Shown here: positions 59,909-64,000 of the stretch, piece by piece | Numbering within the stretch: the first letter of the stretch is position 1 | Layout of the letters: every line of letters begins with the position of its first letter | The notes under the pieces: model-generated | Database searches by the model: none | What the model was told of the DNA's origin: nothing | The model's input: the letters and a program-made list of their open reading frames with translations, nothing else | Assembly: GCA_020635905.1 (NCBI GenBank) | Contig: JACJYV010000002.1 | Span: 682,001-746,000 of the forward strand | From: Bacteroidia bacterium | GTDB lineage: Bacteria > Bacteroidota > Bacteroidia > J057 > JADKCL01 | Direction: 5' to 3' | DNA length: 64,000 nucleotides | Position numbers and translations under genes: made by a program

Positions 59909-60811
59909 TTGAATCCTGTACTTACCTTATCCAATCTGTCCAAAAACTTTGGCAACCTGAAGGCGGTCAATTCTGTCACTTTTTCCGTGGAAAAAGGCAG
60001 CGTTTTTGGCATCCTCGGACCCAACGGGTCCGGCAAAACCACCACCCTGGGCATGCTGCTCGGGGTATTGCAGCCCTCAGGCGGGAATTTTTCCTGGTTT
60101 GGGGAAGCCCCCTCAGCCGCCAGCCTGAAAAGGATTGGCGCCATTCTGGAAACTCCCAACTTTTACCCCTATCTCTCCGGCAAGGCCAACCTGAAACTGG
60201 TGGCGGCTATCAAGGAATGCGGGGAAGATCGGATTGAGGAAGTTTTGCGGCAGGTAAATCTGCTTGACCGGGCCAAAGACAAATTCAGAACCTATTCTCT
60301 GGGCATGAAACAGCGCCTGGCACTGGCCGCTGCTCTGCTCAATGAACCTGAAGTATTGGTTCTGGACGAACCCACCAACGGGCTTGACCCACAGGGAATT
60401 GCAGAGGTTCGTGAAGTGATCGGACAAATCGCAGATTCAGGCACGACCATCTTGCTGGCCAGCCACCTGCTGGACGAGGTGGAAAAAGTGTGCCGCGAAG
60501 TGGCCATTCTCAAAAAAGGAGAATTGCTTTATTGCGGACCTGTGGAAGGCGTCTCCAACGACCTGAGTGCCCAATATGTGGAGCTGAGCGCAGACGACCT
60601 GAAAGCCCTGGAGCAGGTACTGAGCAAGCACCCGCAAATTATGCGCATCACCCCCCGCGACAAAGGCCTGATTGCCACTTTCACAGAAACCATTCACGGC
60701 GGCGACCTGAACGGATATCTTTTCCAGCAGGGCATTGTGCTCAACCATCTGGCGGTCAGGCAAAAAAGTCTGGAAGCTCAATTCCTTGAACTAACCAATA
60801 AAAACCAATGA
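59909..60811 (+). CDS. ABC-2 type exporter, ATP-binding subunit
   Basis: 300 residues from a TTG at 59909 (LNPVLTLSNLSKNFG reads as a normal ABC start; no ATG nearby). Walker A GPNGSGKTTTLGM (about 40-52), Q-loop region, signature YSLGMKQRLALAAALL, Walker B VLVLDEPTNGLDPQG and the switch His in ASHLLDEVEKVC. The C-terminal extension (about 210-300) is of the CcmA/natA-like type. It overlaps the permease gene by four bases. Substrate unknown. Cytosolic face of the inner membrane. Confidence 0.93.
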   Translation: MNPVLTLSNLSKNFGNLKAVNSVTFSVEKGSVFGILGPNGSGKTTTLGMLLGVLQPSGGNFSWFGEAPSAASLKRIGAILETPNFYPYLSGKANLKLVAAIKECGEDRIEEVLRQVNLLDRAKDKFRTYSLGMKQRLALAAALLNEPEVLVLDEPTNGLDPQGIAEVREVIGQIADSGTTILLASHLLDEVEKVCREVAILKKGELLYCGPVEGVSNDLSAQYVELSADDLKALEQVLSKHPQIMRITPRDKGLIATFTETIHGGDLNGYLFQQGIVLNHLAVRQKSLEAQFLELTNKNQ

Positions 60812-61587
60812 TGCGATTACTGAAAATAGAATGGATTCCCATTCGCCACAATAAATCCATCTGGATCATGCTGGGGCTTTACATGGTGCTGTTTGCCCTG
60901 CTTTCGTACGCATTTGACAAATTTGAATTCAATGCAGGAGGCGAAGGTGCCATGTTGCTGAGTCAGTTTAATCTGCTCAAATTTCCCGATGTATGGCCCA
61001 ATCTGGCCTATCTGGGCAGCTTTTTCAACCTGATTCTGGCCTTTATTGTGATCATGCTGGTCACCAACGAATTTTCTTACCGCACCCTGCGCCAGCACCT
61101 GATTGATGGCCTTACCCGGGTTGAGTTTCTGGCCGGAAAATTAATGGTAATCGGGGTTTTGTCTCTTACCCTGACTGTATTTCTGGGCATCATCTCCCTG
61201 ATTCTGGGCTCTGTGAACAGCCCTTCAGGGGCCATCCCCTGGACAGAGGGCAGCGAATTTCTGGGCGCATTTTTCATCCAAACCTTAGGCTATCTGGTCA
61301 TGGCTATGTTTTTTGGATTGCTGCTGCGCAAAGCCATCTTCTCTATTGGCTTATTCCTGCTCTATTCCTGGCTGATCGAAAATCTGCCCGGCTGGATTAC
61401 GGGGTTCGAAATCTTCGATTATCTGCCTGGAAATGCCATGGATGAGCTGATTCCCTCTCCTTTTACCCGTTATCTGGTGTCTGAAACAGCTCCACAATTG
61501 CCCCTGGCCAGCCTGGTCGCCACCGTGGTCTGGATTGGGGTCTTTGCAGGTGCCAGCTACCTCCTGATCTCCAAACGGGATTTGTAA
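60808..61587 (+). CDS. ABC-2 type exporter, permease subunit
   Basis: 259 residues, with ATG at 60808 overlapping the ATPase stop (a second ATG follows immediately). Six membrane helices: about 15-38, 68-88 (LILAFIVIMLVTNEFSYRTL coupling region), 112-135, 152-175, 180-195 and 230-250. The EFSYRTLRQHLIDGLTR motif typical of ABC-2 permeases binds the ATPase. Pairs with the upstream ATPase as an exporter of unknown substrate; the pair lies right of hipBA with a 160-base spacer. Confidence 0.9.
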   Translation: MMRLLKIEWIPIRHNKSIWIMLGLYMVLFALLSYAFDKFEFNAGGEGAMLLSQFNLLKFPDVWPNLAYLGSFFNLILAFIVIMLVTNEFSYRTLRQHLIDGLTRVEFLAGKLMVIGVLSLTLTVFLGIISLILGSVNSPSGAIPWTEGSEFLGAFFIQTLGYLVMAMFFGLLLRKAIFSIGLFLLYSWLIENLPGWITGFEIFDYLPGNAMDELIPSPFTRYLVSETAPQLPLASLVATVVWIGVFAGASYLLISKRDL

Positions 61588-61589
61588 AA

Positions 61590-62726
61590 TCAGTCCTGAA
61601 TAAAACGGGCAGTAATCCTTTCCTCGCTGCTCTGAAGCTGTAAAAAGTAAATTCCTGCAGGCAAATTCAGACCTTCAATTTCATGGGTTGAAGTAACGGA
61701 TTGATTCAGCAAAACCTGGCCGGTGGCATTGGTGATGGTGGCCCGCTCTGGCTGAAAAGATGGGGGAAATTCAAAACGTAAAGTGCCATTCTGCAATGGG
61801 TTGGGCCAGATTTTCACCGTACGGCTGTTCAGTTCCGCATCGCGCGCGGTGGCCGTATTGGTCTGGCGACGGAGGAATTTCCAGATCTCAACTGAGTAGG
61901 AAATGTCATTGGTGGGTTTGAAAAGCCAGGTGTGGTCGGCACCGTTTACCTTGTAAAATTCCACCTCTGCGCCGTTTACTGTATTGGGGTAATAATAATG
62001 ATCCACGGTAAAACCGTCGTTGGCCGTATTGGGCAGCGCGGTGTAAATGGCGGGGGTATCGCAGAGGTTATTGGCTACCCAGTAATCGACCAGTTCCTGG
62101 GCATCCATGCCCGACTGGTTGCCCGAAAAGCTCACGGTCTGGTCAGAGGTGCCGTGAAAATGACAGGCAGGCATGGGTCCCCAGGGGTTGCACTGGACCA
62201 TGTTGCCAATGGTTCCCGAAACGGTGGCAATGGCGGCAATCCTGTCTCCCCGCTGGCAAGCCATGCGATTGCTCATGTAGGCGCCCATGGAAAAGCCCGT
62301 GCAGTAAATTCGCGACTGATCAATTTGGTACATGGCAGAAAGGGTATCAGCCACCGCGATCAGAAATCCCACATCGTCCACTCCAGAATTGGGAGAAAAG
62401 CCAAACATGGAAGCGCCCGAATTCCACGAAGGTCCCACCAGACTCAGAAATGGGTCTGCATCTGTAAGGGCCTGGGGCGTAACCACAATGAAATTGGCAG
62501 TGTCAGAGATTTGGTGAAATCCAACCTGGGAAAAATTGCTCATATTGTCGCCCATGCCATGCAGGGAAAGCAATAGCGGAACGGGCACATTTTGCTGGGC
62601 ATAAATGGACGGCACGTGAACCAAAAACTGGCGGGTTTTGCCGCCGTAAGACATGGACATTACCTGGGCCCTGGTTGAAAAACACATTGCGCCCAGAAAA
62701 GCGATGGTGAGTAAAACTGATCTCAT
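61590..62726 (-). CDS. Exported esterase (PHB-depolymerase-like) with T9SS sorting domain
   Basis: 378 residues from ATG, signal peptide 1-20. The hydrolase domain has YGGKTRQFLVHVPSIY, the LLSLHGMGDNMSNF oxyanion region, the nucleophile motif GFSMGAYMSN (G-x-S-x-G), Asp in FHGTSDQTVSF and His in VNGADHTWLFK. This is the layout of the polyhydroxybutyrate-depolymerase/feruloyl-esterase (LpqC-like) group. About 75 C-terminal residues form a T9SS sorting domain (VKIWPNPLQNGTLRFEFPPS; PAGIYFLQLQSSEERITARF). Expected outside the outer membrane. Natural substrate unknown. Confidence 0.9.
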   Translation of the reverse strand: MRSVLLTIAFLGAMCFSTRAQVMSMSYGGKTRQFLVHVPSIYAQQNVPVPLLLSLHGMGDNMSNFSQVGFHQISDTANFIVVTPQALTDADPFLSLVGPSWNSGASMFGFSPNSGVDDVGFLIAVADTLSAMYQIDQSRIYCTGFSMGAYMSNRMACQRGDRIAAIATVSGTIGNMVQCNPWGPMPACHFHGTSDQTVSFSGNQSGMDAQELVDYWVANNLCDTPAIYTALPNTANDGFTVDHYYYPNTVNGAEVEFYKVNGADHTWLFKPTNDISYSVEIWKFLRRQTNTATARDAELNSRTVKIWPNPLQNGTLRFEFPPSFQPERATITNATGQVLLNQSVTSTHEIEGLNLPAGIYFLQLQSSEERITARFIQD

Positions 62727-62926
62727 TTTTCCTGATGTTAAAAATTAAAAGTACAAATTATTTCCATGTGGGGAAAAGATCGGACTGACAGAGGGAGCCA
62801 ACCAATTTATCTGGTCGTTTCTGACAAAATTTAATTCATCCTTACAAAAGGGCTGGAATATCAGATTCAGGATATGGAAATCAGGGTTTTAACGTATCCT
62901 AAGTAACGAAACCAATCAAATTAACC

Positions 62927-63532
62927 ATGTCCGATTTTCAAAATGCTAAAAGCCATATCCTTACCCGCCTGGAAAACGAACTGCCTGAATATTTTACCTA
63001 TCACAACTGCAATCACACCCTTTGTGTCTGGCAGGCAGCCCGGCTCCTGGCAGTGATGGAAGGAATTTCCCCTGAAGAATCTATCCTTTTGCAAACCGCT
63101 GCCCTTTTTCACGATTCAGGATTTTTGCTGGACCCTGATGACCATGAAGCCCAAAGCTGCCTCATTGCCCGGAAAACCCTGCCCAAATTTGGCTATTCTG
63201 AGGCTAAAATTGATCAGATCTGCGATCTGATTCTGGCCACCAAACTGGGGCATATTCCCCAAAACCACCTTGAAATGATTATTTCTGATGCCGATCTCTT
63301 CCACCTGGGAAGCATGAACTCCGCCGACCATTCGGCCCGGCTTTTTCAGGAATTTCAGGCCCGCGGCATTATTTCTTCACTGGATACCTGGCTGGAGATT
63401 GAAATCAAATTCTACGAAAACCACTTCTACCACACAGATTCTGCCATGCGCATCAACAGGATTGGTAAACGGGAACATCTGAATTCACTCTACCTGACTC
63501 AGGCCATGCAACTCGCTGCCAAAGCCGCCTGA
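62927..63532 (+). CDS. HD-domain metal-dependent phosphohydrolase
   Basis: 201 residues from ATG. HD superfamily residues: His in YHNCNHTLCVWQAARLL, the His-Asp pair in ALFHDSGFLLD, and the closing Asp in IISDADLFHLGSM. The length and helices fit single-domain HD phosphohydrolases acting on nucleotides or signalling nucleotides. No signal peptide; cytosolic. Its stop lies just 5 bases from the convergent formylglycine-generating enzyme. Substrate unknown. Confidence 0.87.
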   Translation: MSDFQNAKSHILTRLENELPEYFTYHNCNHTLCVWQAARLLAVMEGISPEESILLQTAALFHDSGFLLDPDDHEAQSCLIARKTLPKFGYSEAKIDQICDLILATKLGHIPQNHLEMIISDADLFHLGSMNSADHSARLFQEFQARGIISSLDTWLEIEIKFYENHFYHTDSAMRINRIGKREHLNSLYLTQAMQLAAKAA

Positions 63533-63537
63533 TCTTT

Positions 63538-64000
63538 TTACGGCTGCCAATCCTTGACACACCTGAAACCCGTATGATTCAGGCCTGTATCTGCTGAAGA
63601 GCTCATTTTGGAACGGATGCGATAGCCCGTACAGTAAGTATTATTGCACAAAAAACTCCCTCCTTTGACCGCATATTTTTCGGCGAAGGGTTCAAGCGGA
63701 TCCTGAACCTGTTCTGAAGTCCACTCCCAGACATTGCCGGCCATATCGTATAATCCGTACGCGTTTGCGGGAAATGACCTGACGGGTGCCGTGCCTGCAA
63801 AACCATCTTTCAGCGTGTTTTCAGCGGGAAATTTGCCTTGCCACAGGTTGGCCAGGTTGAATTTTTCAGCAGGATCCTCGTTTCCCCAGGGAAATAAAGC
63901 CGCTTCTTCCGCACCTGCCGCCGCGATCTCCCATTCCCTTTCCGTGGGAAGACGCTTTCCCGCCCAGGCGGCATAGGCCTGTGCATCGTGCCACGATACC
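63538..64000 (-). CDS. Formylglycine-generating enzyme (SUMF1 family), 5'-truncated by the window end
   Basis: The minus-strand frame is open from the window edge to a stop at 63538-63540, giving about 154 C-terminal residues. Order of motifs: VSWHDAQAYAAWAGKRLPTE, EWEIAAAGAEEAALFPWGNED, NLANLWQGKFP, GTAPVRSFPANAYGLYDMAGNVWEWT, GGSFLCNNTYCTGYRIRSK, and NHTGFRCVKDW. The two cysteines in LCNNTYC correspond to the copper-binding catalytic pair of true sulfatase-activating FGEs. The enzyme oxidises a sulfatase cysteine to formylglycine. No sulfatase gene is seen in the window. Remaining N-terminal residues lie outside. Confidence 0.92.
   Translation of the reverse strand, partial: VSWHDAQAYAAWAGKRLPTEREWEIAAAGAEEAALFPWGNEDPAEKFNLANLWQGKFPAENTLKDGFAGTAPVRSFPANAYGLYDMAGNVWEWTSEQVQDPLEPFAEKYAVKGGSFLCNNTYCTGYRIRSKMSSSADTGLNHTGFRCVKDWQP

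Noticed and set aside
59909..61587. ABC pair as part of the hipBA module
   Set aside because: A 164-base spacer with its own likely control region separates them, and no shared role is known.

Overview
The window reads as a chromosomal segment from a Bacteroidota bacterium, most likely on the Saprospiria/Chitinophagia side. Support comes from several secreted proteins with C-terminal type IX secretion (T9SS) sorting domains, an ECF sigma / FecR anti-sigma / STN-TonB-receptor regulatory unit, Bacteroidota-typical families (DUF4294, choice-of-anchor L with PKD domains, thioredoxin-ApbE-DUF4266-DUF3570), weak Shine-Dalgarno sequences, several likely TTG starts, and promoter-like TAnnTTTG boxes. 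Species cannot be named from sequence alone. No rRNA, tRNA, CRISPR array or prophage was recognised.

Layout. 0-9 kb: the end of an unknown gene, dxs (isoprenoid precursors), a sodium/solute symporter, a very large multi-enzyme cell-wall hydrolase with an N-terminal DUF4157 domain, and a secreted alpha/beta hydrolase. 9-15 kb: complex I genes nuoD, nuoC, nuoB and nuoA on the minus strand. They are interrupted by a GNAT-like gene plus a 45-residue ORF between nuoC and nuoB, and by a plus-strand secreted-protein gene between nuoB and nuoA. DinB overlaps nuoA. 14.7-20.8 kb: tryptophan 2,3-dioxygenase, envelope and secreted proteins of unknown role, and a thioredoxin-TPR protein. 20.8-25.4 kb: a T9SS propeller protein with dockerin-like and cohesin-like segments, and an alpha-helical unknown. 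25.5-28 kb: feoAB ferrous iron uptake. 28.4-31 kb: kynU, a cyclase-family probable kynurenine formamidase and rfaE2 in one minus-strand operon; with the dioxygenase this gives tryptophan to anthranilate. 31-37.3 kb: a leucine-rich-repeat protein, purD, a TlpA-like thioredoxin, an FKBP isomerase, branched-chain aminotransferase and small envelope proteins.

37.3-39.3 kb is a non-coding field of palindromic tandem repeats in which one repeat copy has been split by an intact IS3-family element with 3-bp target duplication. 39.3-48 kb holds two paralogous small secreted proteins flanking the overlapping thioredoxin-apbE-DUF4266-DUF3570 operon and the ECF sigma/FecR/STN-TonB receptor operon. 48-57 kb holds a TPR histidine kinase, an acyl-CoA dehydrogenase, a low-GC choice-of-anchor L/PKD protein and a purple acid phosphatase, the last two with T9SS tails. 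57-64 kb holds a short-chain dehydrogenase, a hipBA-type toxin-antitoxin pair with matching palindromic sites on both sides, an ABC-2 exporter, a T9SS esterase, an HD phosphohydrolase, and the C-terminal part of a formylglycine-generating enzyme with both catalytic cysteines, cut by the window end.

Most stretches longer than 300 bases without genes carry short palindromes (REP-like) or degenerate intergenic repeats rather than coding sequence.
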